Origin: Bacillus zhangzhouensis
Lineage (GTDB): Bacteria > Bacillota > Bacilli > Bacillales > Bacillaceae
Direction: 5' to 3'
NCBI RefSeq assembly: GCF_000715205.1
Contig: NZ_JOTP01000003.1
Span: forward strand, 1 to 64,000
DNA: 64,000 nucleotides
Part shown: positions 33,910 through 44,554 of the stretch, one piece after another
Layout: the number at the start of each line of letters is the position of its first letter
Position numbering within the stretch: the stretch's first letter is position 1
Program-made: the position numbers and the translations under genes
The notes under the pieces: generated by a model
Told to the model about the DNA's origin: nothing
The model's database searches: none
The model's input: the letters and a program-made list of their open reading frames with translations, nothing else

Positions 33910-34872
33910 CTATGATTTCCACTCAATGGTTCCTCCGCCCGTTCGCCGATTCCCTCTCATTGCAGACAGCTCTTCGACAAGACGGAGCAGGGCTTGATCC
34001 TTTAGCTTCGCCTCAATCATAAAATCCACATCGCGTCCATACGGCTTTAATGCTTGAAAAAGCGGTAAGACAAAGGACATATCCACACCATCGGCATGGC
34101 TGCGTATGGCCTTTTCTGATTTTGGTGAGGACAAATGGATTTTAGGCGGAATGCCAGTGTTGATCCAGGTGTCGAACGTTCTTGGCAGGATGTCATCAAG
34201 TGCGACATCGTCATCTTTGTTTGCCACATGATGATGGTAATCAAAAACAAACGGAATGCCGTGCTTTTCGCATACACTGAGCGTTTCTAACGACGTATAC
34301 GTTTTGTCATCATTCTCAAGAGTCATTCTCGCCTTGATATGAGCCGGAAGCTGTTTTATATTTTCATCAAAGCGGTGAAGTGCCGATGCCTTATCTCCAT
34401 AAGCACCGCCCACATGAATATTCATATAGCCTTCCTTTTCGAGCTTCATCGCCTCAAGCATCTGATAATGATACGTCATATCGATCACGGCATTCTCTGT
34501 AATTGAGGGCTTTGGGCTTGTAAATAAGGTGAATTGATTGGGATGAAAGCTAACTCGTAACCCGTGGCGTTTGACCAATTGACCGATCTCAAGAAATTCC
34601 TTGCGAAAGGGTGTCACAAAGTCCCAGCGAACCTCAGGATGGGTTGCCAGCGGAACAATCGAGCTAGAAAAACGGTAAAGCGGAATGTCATGAGCAATCG
34701 CAAAATAAAGTGTTCTTAATGTATTGACGAGATTGGCCTTCGTAGTTCGCAATAAAGACTCTTCTCTTTCTTCCTTTGAGAGCTTGCTGTATCTTGCAAA
34801 GGTCAGCGACTTGGCAGGAGAAGCTTCCCACAGGGTGACGGCATTGGATACATAACCAAATCGATAACGCAT
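33910..34872 (-). CDS. uvsE: UV DNA damage endonuclease UvsE (YwjD)
   Basis: 320 residues, TIM-barrel metal nuclease that nicks 5' of UV photoproducts. Motifs: [58 protein letters not shown] and IHLSSPK, containing the His/Glu/Asp metal ligands. AAAGGAG lies before ATG 34872. 12 bases downstream of ywjE, so co-transcribed. Confidence 0.94.
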   Translation of the reverse strand: MRYRFGYVSNAVTLWEASPAKSLTFARYSKLSKEEREESLLRTTKANLVNTLRTLYFAIAHDIPLYRFSSSIVPLATHPEVRWDFVTPFRKEFLEIGQLVKRHGLRVSFHPNQFTLFTSPKPSITENAVIDMTYHYQMLEAMKLEKEGYMNIHVGGAYGDKASALHRFDENIKQLPAHIKARMTLENDDKTYTSLETLSVCEKHGIPFVFDYHHHVANKDDDVALDDILPRTFDTWINTGIPPKIHLSSPKSEKAIRSHADGVDMSFVLPLFQALKPYGRDVDFMIEAKLKDQALLRLVEELSAMRGNRRTGGGTIEWKS

Positions 34873-34884
34873 ATGTCATCTCCT

Positions 34885-36081
34885 TTATAAAAAATACGAG
34901 AACATGGCGCCTACCCACTCAAGCGGCCGTGTGAAAAGCGGGCGCTGTTTAAATTTCTCTTCTGTCATGAGCTCAGACACTTCAATGTGTTCACGAATCT
35001 TTTCCTCCACGTGTGCAGTAAAGGCTGCATCATCAATGGCCACATCTACTTCCTCGTTTAAAAACAAGCTTCGTTTATCAAAATTCGCCGTACTGATGAT
35101 GCACCGACTGTGATCAATGAGAATCGCTTTGGAATGATAAAACCCTTTATAAAAACGATACACAAGACAGCCAGAGGCAATCAGATCCTTCAAATAATGA
35201 AATCCAGCTTCTTTCACAAGAGGATGATCTGCCTTCATGGGGATGATGATTTCCACAGTGACGCCTCGCGTTCTCGCCTCAAGCAGGGCCTTGAGAAGAG
35301 GGGCTGATGGAATAAAATAAGGCGTACAGATGGTGATCTGCTGCCTAGCCTGCTGAATATCACGAAGAAATAAAGCTTCTAAAGAAAAGCCAGCAGTCGC
35401 ACGTGTAGTGCATTGTAAAGTTCCCGGTTCCAGTGCAGGGAAAACCTCGTATTGCAGCTGATGAATGCCTGATGACCGGTACAAATCATTGAGGAACACA
35501 TGCTGAAGGTCTGCGACAACCTGTCCTGTCATTCGCAGGTGATAATCCTTCCAAATACCAAATCGCCCCTTTTTCCCTACATATTCATCACCGATATTAA
35601 ACCCGCCAATATAGCCGATCTTCCCATCAATCACGGTGATCTTACGATGATTCCTCATGTTTAACCGATAAATTAAAAAAGGGAAACGAGGTTTATTTAA
35701 AAAGTAAAATTGGATGCCGCTTTTTTCTAGCATGTCAATTGACTTTTGATCAAACGGATAGGACCCTAATCGATCTGTCAGCAAAAAGACTGAAACCCCT
35801 TGTTCCGCTTTGGTTTTCAATGCTTGTAAGATCCTTTGTCCAATATCGTCGTTCTTTACAATAAAGAACATCATATGAATAGAAGAAGAGGCATGATGAA
35901 TATCCGTGAGCAGCTGATCAAAAAGTGGTTCGCCATCATGATAAAAGGCTGCATCGCCGCTTGTTTGATCAAAGGTTCGTTCGAAAGCATGGGTCGAAAA
36001 ATATTTCTTTGCTGTATAAAGGTCCAACATCACGAGTAGTACGATTGCGATGAGTACGAGTAGGATGATCAATGCGATCAT
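34885..36081 (-). CDS. ywjE: Cardiolipin synthase-like protein YwjE
   Basis: 398 residues from ATG 36081 with AAGGAGGAACCTTC; same length as B. subtilis YwjE. One N-terminal membrane helix (MIALIILLVLIAIVLLVMLD), then HKD motifs NHRKITVIDGKIGYIGG and YHSKAILIDHSRCIISTAN. Makes or remodels cardiolipin. First gene of ywjE-uvsE, divergent from the fatty-acid operon. Confidence 0.93.
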   Translation of the reverse strand: MIALIILLVLIAIVLLVMLDLYTAKKYFSTHAFERTFDQTSGDAAFYHDGEPLFDQLLTDIHHASSSIHMMFFIVKNDDIGQRILQALKTKAEQGVSVFLLTDRLGSYPFDQKSIDMLEKSGIQFYFLNKPRFPFLIYRLNMRNHRKITVIDGKIGYIGGFNIGDEYVGKKGRFGIWKDYHLRMTGQVVADLQHVFLNDLYRSSGIHQLQYEVFPALEPGTLQCTTRATAGFSLEALFLRDIQQARQQITICTPYFIPSAPLLKALLEARTRGVTVEIIIPMKADHPLVKEAGFHYLKDLIASGCLVYRFYKGFYHSKAILIDHSRCIISTANFDKRSLFLNEEVDVAIDDAAFTAHVEEKIREHIEVSELMTEEKFKQRPLFTRPLEWVGAMFSYFL

Positions 36082-36136
36082 GAAGGTTCCTCCTTTTTTG
36101 CATATTTCAATAGTGTACCCAAACGCGCAAAAAATA

Positions 36137-36166
36137 TTGACTGAATACTCATTCATTATTTATGAT
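36137..36166 (+). promoter_or_regulatory. Promoter of the fad operon with FadR-type operator
   Basis: TTGACT (36137-36142) and TATGAT (36161-36166), 18-bp spacer. TGACTGAATACTCATTCA at 36138-36155 matches the B. subtilis FadR consensus TGAATGANTANTCATTCA with one mismatch and covers the -35 and spacer. This predicts repression relieved by long-chain acyl-CoA. Confidence 0.8.
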
Positions 36167-36224
36167 AGAGGTACAACATGGAAACGGAACAAAGTGGGTT
36201 GTGGGGAATGAAAGGGGGAGCAAG

Positions 36225-38336
36225 ATGAATAGCCTTTTAATGATTAACTTGATCGCTTTTGCGGCGGTGACCGCTTACGCTGTGTATTTGTTTATTTATC
36301 TCATTCGTACACGAGCGGCGTATATTCGTCTTGGCAAAAAAGAAGAGTTTCAACAAGACATGAAGAAACGCTTAGAGCGTGTTTGGGTCAATGTGTTTGG
36401 GCAAAAGAAGCTGTTAAAGGACAAAAAGAGCGGCATCATTCATGTGCTGTTTTTCTATGGATTTATTCTTGTTCAGTTCGGAGCCCTTGATTTTATTATG
36501 AAGGGACTTGTCCCAGATAGCGGGCTCCCGTTAGGTCCGCTGTACGGCGTCTTTACATTCTTCCAAGAGGTCGTCACACTTCTGATTTTATTGGCGGTTG
36601 TTTGGGCTTTCCATAGAAGATATGTGGAGAAGCTTGTCCGTTTAAAAAGAGGCTTTAAATCAGGTCTTGTGCTGCTGTTTATTGGCGGCTTGATGCTGAC
36701 AGTATTATTAGGGAACGGCATGAACATCATCTGGCATGGACACTCTCTATCACCAACTGAACCAATTGCTTCAGGCATTGCGTTCTTGCTGGGCGGGCTC
36801 TCGCCTCTGGCGGCAACGATTGTTTTTTATGTCGCATGGTGGGTGCATCTCCTGATTTTGCTGACGTTCTTAGTGTACGTCCCGCAATCTAAGCATGCTC
36901 ATCTAATTGCAGGGCCAGTGAATGTATTTGTCAGCAGATTGGACCCGCCAGGCAAGCTGCAAAAAATTGATTTTGAAGATGAGACGCAAGAGACCTTTGG
37001 TGTTGGGAAAATTGAAGATTTCCGTCAGTCTCAGCTGATTGACCTTTACGCCTGTGTGGAATGTGGGCGCTGTACGAATATGTGCCCCGCAACAGGGACA
37101 GGAAAGATGCTTTCTCCAATGGATTTGATCTTAAGATTAAGAGATCATTTAACAAATAAAGGGGCCGCCATTACATCAAAGACACCGTGGGTCCCGCAGC
37201 TTGCCTTCAAGCAGACAACAGGGAACCAGCTTGCGATGCAGGCGAGAGGAGCTGGAGCGGAAGAATCGGCTGCCAGCACCATGTATCATCCTTCTCTCAT
37301 TGGTGAGGTCATTACAGAAGAAGAAATCTGGGCATGCACAACGTGCCGAAACTGTGAAGATCAATGCCCTGTCATGAATGAACACGTCGACAAAATTATT
37401 GATATGCGCAGATATCTCGTGCTGACAGAAGGAAAAATGGACGCAGATGCACAGCGTGCCATGACAAGCATTGAGCGCCAAGGAAACCCATGGGGATTGA
37501 ACCGGAAAGAAAGAGAAAATTGGCGTGAACTTAGAGAAGATGTGCATGTGCCGACAGTGAAAGAGCTGAAAAAATCAGATCAGACCTTTGATTATTTATT
37601 CTGGGTTGGTTCGATGGGGGCATATGACAATAGAAGCCAAAAGATTGCGCTTGCCTTTTCAAAACTGCTCAATGAAGCAGGGGTCTCCTTTGCCATCCTA
37701 GGCAATAAAGAGAAAAACTCAGGCGATACACCAAGAAGACTTGGGAACGAATTTTTGTTCCAAGAGCTAGCTACAAAGAACATTGAAGAATTTCAGAAAA
37801 ACGGCGTGACAAAGATCGTCACGATTGATCCGCACGCCTACAATTTATTTAAAAATGAATACCCAGACTTCGGGCTTGAGGCAGAAGTATACCATCATAC
37901 AGAATTACTGGCAGAGCTAGTGAAAGAAGGGAAATTAACACCTGTACATGAAGTGAACGAGGTGATTACCTTCCACGATTCTTGCTATCTGGGTAGATAT
38001 AACGAGGTGTATGACCCGCCAAGAGACATTTTAAAAGCCATTCCTGGTGTGACGCTGAAAGAAATGGAGCGCAATCGTGAAACCGGTATGTGCTGCGGTG
38101 CAGGCGGAGGCTTAATGTGGATGGAAGAAGAGACAGGTACGCGGATTAACACAGCACGAACGGAGCAGGCCTTACAGCTGCAGCCATCCATTATCAGCTC
38201 AGGATGTCCTTATTGTTTAACCATGCTCGGAGATGGAACAAAAGCGAAAGAAGTAGAGGAGCAGGTCGGCACATTTGATGTCGCAGAACTTCTTGAAAAA
38301 TCAGTGTTTGGCGAGGCTAAAACGCAGGCTTCGTAA
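36225..38336 (+). CDS. fadF: Fe-S oxidoreductase FadF (YwjF)
   Basis: 703 residues. N-terminal membrane domain (NarI-like, helices about 5-25, 70-90, 105-130, 150-170, 195-220), two 4Fe-4S motifs (CVECGRCTNMCPATGTGK and CTTCRNCEDQCPV), then two CCG domains (FHDSCYLGRYN and MCCGAGGG). Thought to pass electrons from acyl-CoA dehydrogenase/ETF to the quinone pool in fatty-acid oxidation. Start ATG 36225 after AAGGGGGAG. First gene of the beta-oxidation operon. Confidence 0.92.
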   Translation: MNSLLMINLIAFAAVTAYAVYLFIYLIRTRAAYIRLGKKEEFQQDMKKRLERVWVNVFGQKKLLKDKKSGIIHVLFFYGFILVQFGALDFIMKGLVPDSGLPLGPLYGVFTFFQEVVTLLILLAVVWAFHRRYVEKLVRLKRGFKSGLVLLFIGGLMLTVLLGNGMNIIWHGHSLSPTEPIASGIAFLLGGLSPLAATIVFYVAWWVHLLILLTFLVYVPQSKHAHLIAGPVNVFVSRLDPPGKLQKIDFEDETQETFGVGKIEDFRQSQLIDLYACVECGRCTNMCPATGTGKMLSPMDLILRLRDHLTNKGAAITSKTPWVPQLAFKQTTGNQLAMQARGAGAEESAASTMYHPSLIGEVITEEEIWACTTCRNCEDQCPVMNEHVDKIIDMRRYLVLTEGKMDADAQRAMTSIERQGNPWGLNRKERENWRELREDVHVPTVKELKKSDQTFDYLFWVGSMGAYDNRSQKIALAFSKLLNEAGVSFAILGNKEKNSGDTPRRLGNEFLFQELATKNIEEFQKNGVTKIVTIDPHAYNLFKNEYPDFGLEAEVYHHTELLAELVKEGKLTPVHEVNEVITFHDSCYLGRYNEVYDPPRDILKAIPGVTLKEMERNRETGMCCGAGGGLMWMEEETGTRINTARTEQALQLQPSIISSGCPYCLTMLGDGTKAKEVEEQVGTFDVAELLEKSVFGEAKTQAS

Positions 38337-38343
38337 GGGTGAC

Positions 38344-38371
38344 AGGCCGATGAATATGATGTTCATCGGCC
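38344..38371 (+). other. Hairpin between fadF and mmgA without T-run
   Basis: Perfect 11-bp stem AGGCCGATGAA/TTCATCGGCCT with a 6-nt loop, 7 bases after the fadF stop. It lacks a T tract, so it is more likely an mRNA 3'-end or processing structure than a terminator. Confidence 0.5.
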
Positions 38372-38407
38372 TAAACATGGCACTGTTCATCAGCTGCCTG
38401 ACTAAAA

Positions 38408-38421
38408 TGTAAGCGGTAACA
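38408..38421 (+). promoter_or_regulatory. Perfect cre site before mmgA
   Basis: TGTAAGCGGTAACA matches all 14 positions of TGWNANCGNTNWCA. It lies 16 bases before the mmgA start, a roadblock or repressing position. CcpA repression of the mmg genes is known in B. subtilis. Confidence 0.8.
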
Positions 38422-38437
38422 AATAGGAGGGGAATAC

Positions 38438-39613
38438 ATGAGCACGACAGTCATTGTATCTGGTGCGAGAACACCATTTGGAAAACTGGGCGGATCTTTA
38501 AGTGGTTTAACTGCCGCAGAATTAGGCGGAATGGCAATCAAGGCTACGCTGGACAGAGCCTCAAGTTCTCATAAGGTGGATGAGGTCATCATGGGAAGTG
38601 TTCTTCAAGGAGGCCAAGGTCAGATCCCTTCTAGGCAAGCAGCTAGATATGCTGATCTTCCATGGTCGGTTCCGACACAAACCATCAATAAAGTCTGTGC
38701 ATCTGGCATGCGCAGTGTTAGCACAGCAGATCAAATGATTCGAGCAGGAGATGTAGAGGTCATAGTGGCGGGCGGTATGGAATCCATGTCTCATACCCCT
38801 TATCTTCTAAAAAAAGCGCGATGGGGCTACAAAATGGGAGATGGTGCAGTGCAAGATGCGATGATTTTAGATGGATTAACCTGTTCGTTTACAGGTGTTC
38901 ATATGGGCGAATATGGAAGCATGACAGCGAAGGAGCTCGGCATCACCCGAGAAGAGCAAGACCTTTGGGCGCTAAGAAGCCATGAGCGAGCCATTGAAGC
39001 TCAAAAAAGTGGCTTTTTTAAAAATGAAATCACCCCAGTCACCGTCAAGACGAAAAAAGGGGATCAGCTGATCACAGAAGATGAATCCCCGCGGCGTGAT
39101 ACGTCTTATGAAAGGTTATCAAAGCTCATGCCTGTTTTTGATCAGACCGGTACCATTACTGCTGGGAACGCACCAGGTGTCAATGACGGAGCAAGTGCGC
39201 TTCTTCTAATGAAAGACACATATGCTAAGCAGCATGGCGAAAAACCAATGGCTGTCGTGCTTGGACATACACAGGTAGCAGTAGAGGCAAAGGACTTTCC
39301 AAAAACACCAGCCTTTGCGATCGAAAAATTGATACAGAAAACAGGAAAGCGTTTAGAGGATATCGATTTGTTTGAAATCAATGAGGCTTTTTCAGTAGTG
39401 GCTCTGGCATGCGAAAAAATACTCGGGCTGGACCGGCGGAAAATGAATGTCAACGGAGGAGCAGTCGCGCTCGGTCACCCGATTGGGGCAAGCGGAACAC
39501 GTATCATACTGACCTTGATTCATGCACTCAGACAAAGAGGCGGCGGCATTGGCATCGCGGCGATTTGCAGTGGGGGCGGTCAAGGAGATGCCATCATGAT
39601 CAAGGTGGATTAA
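38438..39613 (+). CDS. mmgA: Acetyl-CoA C-acetyltransferase (thiolase)
   Basis: 391 residues. Catalytic Cys in [14 protein letters not shown], His in [15 protein letters not shown], second Cys in ICSGGGQG. Cleaves or forms acetoacetyl-CoA/3-ketoacyl-CoA. TAGGAGGGG precedes ATG 38438. Resembles B. subtilis MmgA/YhfS-type thiolases; the neighbours mmgB and mmgC support the symbol. Confidence 0.88.
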   Translation: MSTTVIVSGARTPFGKLGGSLSGLTAAELGGMAIKATLDRASSSHKVDEVIMGSVLQGGQGQIPSRQAARYADLPWSVPTQTINKVCASGMRSVSTADQMIRAGDVEVIVAGGMESMSHTPYLLKKARWGYKMGDGAVQDAMILDGLTCSFTGVHMGEYGSMTAKELGITREEQDLWALRSHERAIEAQKSGFFKNEITPVTVKTKKGDQLITEDESPRRDTSYERLSKLMPVFDQTGTITAGNAPGVNDGASALLLMKDTYAKQHGEKPMAVVLGHTQVAVEAKDFPKTPAFAIEKLIQKTGKRLEDIDLFEINEAFSVVALACEKILGLDRRKMNVNGGAVALGHPIGASGTRIILTLIHALRQRGGGIGIAAICSGGGQGDAIMIKVD

Positions 39614-39632
39614 AAGGGAGGCGTTTATTGTC

Positions 39633-40496
39633 ATGAGTACAGAAGAGACCGTCATGGTCGTCGGGGCTGGTCAAATGGGATCAGGCATTGCCCAAATATT
39701 TGCTCAGTCAGGCTACACAGTCCTACTCCATGATGCACAAGAAGAGCAGATTCATAGAGCGATTTCCTCCATGGCCAAACAACTGACGACACGAGCGGAA
39801 AAAGGAAAGCTGGCACATCAGGCAGTCCGTGATATTACGCAGCGGCTTGCTGTCTCCACGGATTTAAAGGACGTACAGCATGCACATTTAGTGATTGAAG
39901 CGGCATCTGAACAAATGAGTGTTAAGAAACAAATCTTTAAAACTCTCGATCAATATGCAGAGGAGAAGACGATATTTGCGACCAATACGTCTTCCCTGTC
40001 CATCACCGAATTAGCAGCCGCTACGACAAGGCCAGAGCAGGTCATTGGCATGCATTTTATGAATCCGGTTCCTGTGATGAAGCTGGTTGAGGTCATCCGT
40101 GCACTGCAAACGAATGACGAAACGTATCAATTCGTTTTTGAAACAGCGAAGAAATTAAACAAAACCCCAATTGAAGTGGAGGACTTTCCGGGTTTTGTAT
40201 CAAATCGCATATTGATGCCGATGATCAATGAGGCCATCTACACCCTTTATGAAGGCGTGGCAGATGCAGAAAGCATTGACAGTGTCATGACACTTGGGAT
40301 GAATCACCCAATGGGTCCGCTTCGTCTCGCTGATTTAATCGGACTGGATACATGTTTATTTATTATGAATACCCTTCACGAGGGTCTTGGAGATAGCAAA
40401 TATAGACCTTGTCCTCTTTTGAAAAAATACGTGAACGCAGGCTGGCTTGGCAGAAAGACAAAGAGAGGTTTTTACACATACCACGACCACTCATAG
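39633..40496 (+). CDS. mmgB: 3-hydroxybutyryl-CoA dehydrogenase
   Basis: 287 residues. NAD-binding [20 protein letters not shown] at the N-terminus, catalytic His in [17 protein letters not shown], and [17 protein letters not shown]. Oxidises 3-hydroxyacyl-CoA to 3-ketoacyl-CoA. AAAAGGGAGG precedes ATG 39633. Middle of the operon. Confidence 0.92.
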   Translation: MSTEETVMVVGAGQMGSGIAQIFAQSGYTVLLHDAQEEQIHRAISSMAKQLTTRAEKGKLAHQAVRDITQRLAVSTDLKDVQHAHLVIEAASEQMSVKKQIFKTLDQYAEEKTIFATNTSSLSITELAAATTRPEQVIGMHFMNPVPVMKLVEVIRALQTNDETYQFVFETAKKLNKTPIEVEDFPGFVSNRILMPMINEAIYTLYEGVADAESIDSVMTLGMNHPMGPLRLADLIGLDTCLFIMNTLHEGLGDSKYRPCPLLKKYVNAGWLGRKTKRGFYTYHDHS

Positions 40497-40507
40497 GGGG
40501 AGTCAAG

Positions 40508-41620
40508 ATGGATGTTATGCTAACGGAAAAACAGCGTCTCTGGAGAGAACAAGTGGCATCATTTGCACGTCAGCATGTATTCCCTGAAGTAGAAGCCATG
40601 GAACAAGGCCAGTTTCCAAAAACACTTTTAGCTGAGATGGGAGGTCAAGGCTTTCTAGGGCTTCCGATACCAGCTGCGTATCAAGGATTAGGGGCAGATT
40701 TTACAACGTATATCATCGCGATTCATGAATTATCGAAAGTGAGTGCAACCATCGGTGTCATTGTGTCCGTTCATACATCTGTTGTGACGATGCCTATTTT
40801 GGCTTTTGGTACGACCGAGCAAAAAGAATCCTATGTTCCGCTGCTTGCGTCTGGGCAGAAACTGGGCGCCTTTTGCCTGACTGAACCAACAGCTGGCTCA
40901 GATGCTTCTAGTATTCAGCTAAGAGCAGAGCGGGTAGACGACCACTATGAGTTAAATGGAACGAAAATTTTTATCACAAGCGGCGGGGAAGCAGAACTGT
41001 ATCTTGTATTTGCAGTGACAGACCCTGCTTCTGCTAAAAAAAATATATCGGCGTTCATTGTCGAAAAAGATACGCCGGGTTTTACGATCGGAAAAGATGA
41101 GAAGAAGATGGGGCTGCACGGATCAAAAACAGTGACGCTTCATTTTGATGGCGTGCGAATTCCGAAGGAGCAGCTGCTCGGTGCGGAAGGAGAGGGCTTT
41201 CGAATGGCCATGTCTAGCTTAAATGCGGGGAGAATCGGTATCGCGGCCCAAAGCCTTGGTATTGCAGAAGCCGCATTAACGGAGGCAGTGACTTATTTAA
41301 AGCAGCATCCAGCCGGTCTTGAAACGACCATTCGGTTAGGCGATTTGGCGGCGAAGCTTGAAGCGGCCAAGTTGCTCGTCTATCAAGCAGCTTCTTATAA
41401 AGAGGCAAATCGCCCAGTCACAAAGGAAGCGTCGATGGCAAAGTTATTTGCTTCAAAAACGGCGGTTGAGATCAGTACAGAAGCCATCCATTTGCTAGGC
41501 ATGGACGGTTATACCAATCGATATCACGCAGAACGCTATTTTCGTGATGCGAAAATTTGTGAAATCTATGAAGGAACAAGTGAAATTCAAAGGCTGGTCA
41601 TTTGTAAACAGCTAATATGA
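40508..41620 (+). CDS. mmgC: Acyl-CoA dehydrogenase (MmgC-like)
   Basis: 370 residues, FAD-dependent. [16 protein letters not shown] and [17 protein letters not shown] are the flavin/substrate motifs; the C-terminal [13 protein letters not shown] has the usual closing motif with catalytic Glu region. Introduces the 2,3-double bond into acyl-CoA. Start ATG 40508 after AGGGGGAG, 12 bases beyond mmgB. Slightly shorter than typical (about 379), with sequence around 255-275 diverged from AcdA. Confidence 0.85.
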   Translation: MDVMLTEKQRLWREQVASFARQHVFPEVEAMEQGQFPKTLLAEMGGQGFLGLPIPAAYQGLGADFTTYIIAIHELSKVSATIGVIVSVHTSVVTMPILAFGTTEQKESYVPLLASGQKLGAFCLTEPTAGSDASSIQLRAERVDDHYELNGTKIFITSGGEAELYLVFAVTDPASAKKNISAFIVEKDTPGFTIGKDEKKMGLHGSKTVTLHFDGVRIPKEQLLGAEGEGFRMAMSSLNAGRIGIAAQSLGIAEAALTEAVTYLKQHPAGLETTIRLGDLAAKLEAAKLLVYQAASYKEANRPVTKEASMAKLFASKTAVEISTEAIHLLGMDGYTNRYHAERYFRDAKICEIYEGTSEIQRLVICKQLI

Positions 41621-41636
41621 AATGAGGTGGCTCATG

Positions 41637-42779
41637 ATGCAGTTCCAATTAAGTGATGAACATGAAATGATACAAAAAATGGTGAGAGATTTTGCGAGAA
41701 ATGAAGTGGAGCCAACAGCAGCAGAGCGGGATGAGACAGAAACCTATGATCCAGCTATTTTTCGCCAGATGGCGGAGCTCGGTTTAACGGGCATACCTTG
41801 GCCGGAAGAGGTTGGCGGGATCGGCAGTGACTATTTAGCCTATGTCATAGCGGTTGAGGAGCTCTCAAGAGTGTGCGCCTCTACGGGCGTTACCCTGTCT
41901 GCTCATACATCTCTCGCCTCATGGCCAATCTATACCTTCGGGACAGATGAGCAAAAGGAGACCTATTTAAAGCCGCTTGCAGAGGGACAGAAGATAGGTG
42001 CATACGCACTTACTGAAAGCGGCTCCGGTTCTGATGCAGGCGGAATGAAGACAACAGCAGTGAAAGCGGGTAGTGAATACGTCCTGAATGGTGCGAAAAT
42101 CTTTATAACAAATGGAAGCATTGCGGATTATTATATTGTGTTTGCCGTGACTGACCAAGAAGCTACATCTCGAAATACAACCGCCTTTATTGTAGAAAAA
42201 GAGACACCGGGCTTCTCGATAGGTAAAAAAGAAAGCAAGCTGGGCATACGCTCATCGCCAACAACTGAAATCATATTTGAAGATTGTCGCATTCATGAAA
42301 GGAACCGGCTCGGCAAAGAAGGAGAAGGATTTAAAATAGCCATGATGACGCTCGATGGCGGCAGAAACGGCATTGCTGCACAGGCTGTAGGGATCGCCCA
42401 AGGTGCTCTTGATGCGGCGGTCAATTATGCAAAGGAGCGCAAGCAATTTGGGAAACCGATCATTCAGCAGCAAGGGATCGCTTTTAAGCTAGCCGATATG
42501 GCGACAGCGATCGAGGCGTCGAGACTGCTCACGTACCAGGCAGCATGGCTTGAAACGAAAGGGCTTCCGTATGGAAAGGAATCAGCCATGTCCAAGCTCT
42601 TTGCTGGTGATACAGCCATGAAGGTCACGACAGAAGCGGTTCAAATCTTCGGCGGGTACGGCTATACAAAGGATTACCCAGTCGAACGATACATGCGTGA
42701 TGCGAAAATCACTCAAATTTACGAAGGAACACAGGAAATCCAGCGGCTGGTCATCTCACGGAAACTGCTAGATATGTAG
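41637..42779 (+). CDS. acdA: Acyl-CoA dehydrogenase AcdA
   Basis: 380 residues, very close to B. subtilis AcdA ([73 protein letters not shown]). Start ATG 41637, 6 bases after GAGGTGG; ATG 41634 also possible. Last gene of the operon; in B. subtilis it directly follows fadF. Confidence 0.94.
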   Translation: MQFQLSDEHEMIQKMVRDFARNEVEPTAAERDETETYDPAIFRQMAELGLTGIPWPEEVGGIGSDYLAYVIAVEELSRVCASTGVTLSAHTSLASWPIYTFGTDEQKETYLKPLAEGQKIGAYALTESGSGSDAGGMKTTAVKAGSEYVLNGAKIFITNGSIADYYIVFAVTDQEATSRNTTAFIVEKETPGFSIGKKESKLGIRSSPTTEIIFEDCRIHERNRLGKEGEGFKIAMMTLDGGRNGIAAQAVGIAQGALDAAVNYAKERKQFGKPIIQQQGIAFKLADMATAIEASRLLTYQAAWLETKGLPYGKESAMSKLFAGDTAMKVTTEAVQIFGGYGYTKDYPVERYMRDAKITQIYEGTQEIQRLVISRKLLDM

Positions 42780-42790
42780 AAAAAAAGCAA

Positions 42791-42820
42791 AGACCACCTG
42801 AACGTGAGGTGGTCTGTTTT
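42791..42820 (+). terminator. Terminator of the fad operon
   Basis: Stem AGACCACCT/AGGTGGTCT, 7-nt loop, then GTTTTGG and further T residues. Confidence 0.85.
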
Positions 42821-42922
42821 GGTTTTGTTTCAATCATTTTTCGAATTTGAGGCAATTTCCAATATTGATCCATATCATCATGGCATTATGTTAAAATTGG
42901 GAAAAATATAAATAAGGAGGTT

Positions 42923-43111
42923 ATGATGATGACGACCATCTTAGCATTAGTCACTCTGGTTATTTGGATCATGGTTTCCACAGAGCTTTCGAAGTCTTCA
43001 AAGAAGGACGATCAAGAAAAAAGTCGCAGAAAGTTAATCGTATTAATGTCTGCGGGGACTTTGTTTACCATACCTGTCGTTTTCTCATTAATCCAGAACA
43101 TCCAGCTTTAA
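42923..43111 (+). CDS. Small membrane protein, unknown
   Basis: 62 residues (60 if started at 42929), two hydrophobic helices (about 4-20 and 39-58) joined by a charged Lys/Asp loop. AAGGAGG precedes three consecutive ATG codons, of which 42926 or 42929 are best spaced. No family recognised. Converges with the DUF2798 gene. Confidence 0.6.
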   Translation: MMMTTILALVTLVIWIMVSTELSKSSKKDDQEKSRRKLIVLMSAGTLFTIPVVFSLIQNIQL

Positions 43112-43125
43112 ATATGCACATTCGC

Positions 43126-43605
43126 CTATATTGCGGCTGTCTGTTTCGATTTCATCCATTTGAAAAAGACATAACGGACAAGCGGCCCCATAATCAATAG
43201 CTGTAAAGGCAGCGCCATGATCACATTATGACCGAAAATCGTAAAGTAATCAGACAGAATTGATTGTGCTTGAAATCCTGTGCTGATGCTTTGAACCACA
43301 TATCCGCATAAAGACATGAGGCACACCATTCCAAATACGATGCAGATGGAAAGAGTGAGAATAAAATAGATTTTCTTGCCTTTCGGGGCAAAGCGGCTGG
43401 CTGCTTTTTTTGCTGAAGGTTCAACAATGTACATTTCAATCAACAAAGCGATGACAAAACCGAGCACATAGCTGAGAACCCCTTCTAACCACGTCATATG
43501 TCCAAGCTGCCCGTTTAGAAATAGATTGTAAAAGAACATTACTGAAAACATACAAAAACACATCAATACACCAAATTGTATATCTTCTTTTTTTGTCATT
43601 GGCAA
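43126..43605 (-). CDS. DUF2798 family membrane protein
   Basis: 159 residues, four membrane helices in two similar halves: FGVLMCFCMFSVMFFYNLFL and ILTLSICIVFGMVCLMSLCG each begin a DUF2798 repeat, and VIMALPLQLLIMGPLVRYVF is typical of the family. Function unknown. TTG 43605 is well spaced from GAGAGG; ATG 43599 and TTG 43614 are alternatives. Confidence 0.65.
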   Translation of the reverse strand: MPMTKKEDIQFGVLMCFCMFSVMFFYNLFLNGQLGHMTWLEGVLSYVLGFVIALLIEMYIVEPSAKKAASRFAPKGKKIYFILTLSICIVFGMVCLMSLCGYVVQSISTGFQAQSILSDYFTIFGHNVIMALPLQLLIMGPLVRYVFFKWMKSKQTAAI

Positions 43606-43976
43606 TTCGATCAACCTCTCAAAATTAGTCTACTTATTATAGATTTTTGTATCAAACGGTCGTAAGTGAACATTTTGTGAAGGAATAAATCCCCTTTTTA
43701 AAGAAGAAGAAGTAGCTCTTATACGATCAAAATGGAAGATAAAAATGCACGCAAAATGTGTACGGCACACAAGAACCAGTCCAATTCTGCGCAAATGATT
43801 GACCTCTGGAGGCTCCTCATGAGAAAAAATCAAAATTTAACATCGATAAAGGTGGCATAAACTCCCCTAATTTGTTTATAATGAGAGGTATGGTTTGTCG
43901 TAAGAATAAGGTATAAATACTTATTATTTCACTGATAAATGGATACATACATGTAATAGAAAGGGAGTGTCTGACC
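43606..43976 (+). other. Intergenic region before rpoE
   Basis: 371 bases without a convincing gene. It should hold the rpoE promoter: TATAAT occurs at 43877-43882 but without a good -35. A 13-codon frame at 43819-43860 follows a strong GGAGG but has no recognisable product. Confidence 0.4.
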
Positions 43977-44516
43977 TTGAGTTTGAAAGAATACTCACAG
44001 GAACAGCTCAAACAAATGTCTTTAGTTGAACTTGCTTATGAAATTTTCAGAGACAGCAAAACACCGATTACGTTTTCCGAGTTAATAGATGAAATGATCC
44101 GTTTGCAAGGGATACAAAAATCTGATCTTGATGATCGACTTGCCCAATTTTATACAGACTTAAATATAGATGGCCGCTTTATTTCGTTAGGTGATCAGAG
44201 ATGGGGACTTCGCAGCTGGTATCCAGTTGATCAAATCGAAGAAGAAGTTCAGCCAGCTGTGAAAACAAAAGCGAAAAAGAAAAAAACAAAAGCAGCTGTC
44301 GTTGAAGAAGACTTCGATGAGATTGAAGAGGAAGAAGAAATCGAAGAGCTTGAAGAAGATCTTGATCTTGTTGAAGACGACGATGATCTCGACTTAGATG
44401 AAGAAGAAGTTGATGAAGATCTAGAAGACTTCGACGAAGATGATGATGACGAAGATGATGACGGCTTAACGGAGATTGATGAAGACGATTTAGACGAGGA
44501 AAAGGAAGGCAAATAA
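43977..44516 (+). CDS. rpoE: RNA polymerase delta subunit
   Basis: 179 residues. Folded N-terminal HARE-HTH domain (1-90; MSLVELAYEIFRDSKTPITF, RFISLGDQRWGLRSWYP), a Lys-rich hinge (about 96-104, KTKAKKKKTK), then a disordered tail of almost only Asp and Glu. Delta displaces nucleic acid from RNA polymerase and speeds recycling. TTG start with AGGGAGTG upstream. pyrG follows, as in B. subtilis. Confidence 0.96.
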   Translation: MSLKEYSQEQLKQMSLVELAYEIFRDSKTPITFSELIDEMIRLQGIQKSDLDDRLAQFYTDLNIDGRFISLGDQRWGLRSWYPVDQIEEEVQPAVKTKAKKKKTKAAVVEEDFDEIEEEEEIEELEEDLDLVEDDDDLDLDEEEVDEDLEDFDEDDDDEDDDGLTEIDEDDLDEEKEGK

Positions 44517-44554
44517 TCCTTTGAAACCGGTCCTTAAAACAGGACAAAACCGTC

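Noticed and set aside
43630-43833. Minus-strand 67-codon frame before rpoE
   Set aside because: No ribosome binding site, no domain, and it runs through the presumed promoter region.
43819-43860. 13-codon frame with a strong GGAGG before rpoE
   Set aside because: Too short to judge, no repeat, attenuator or conserved feature seen.
44249-44512. Long minus-strand frame rich in Ser opposite rpoE
   Set aside because: It is the shadow of the Asp/Glu-repeat tail of the delta subunit (GAA/GAT codons read in reverse); no ribosome binding site.
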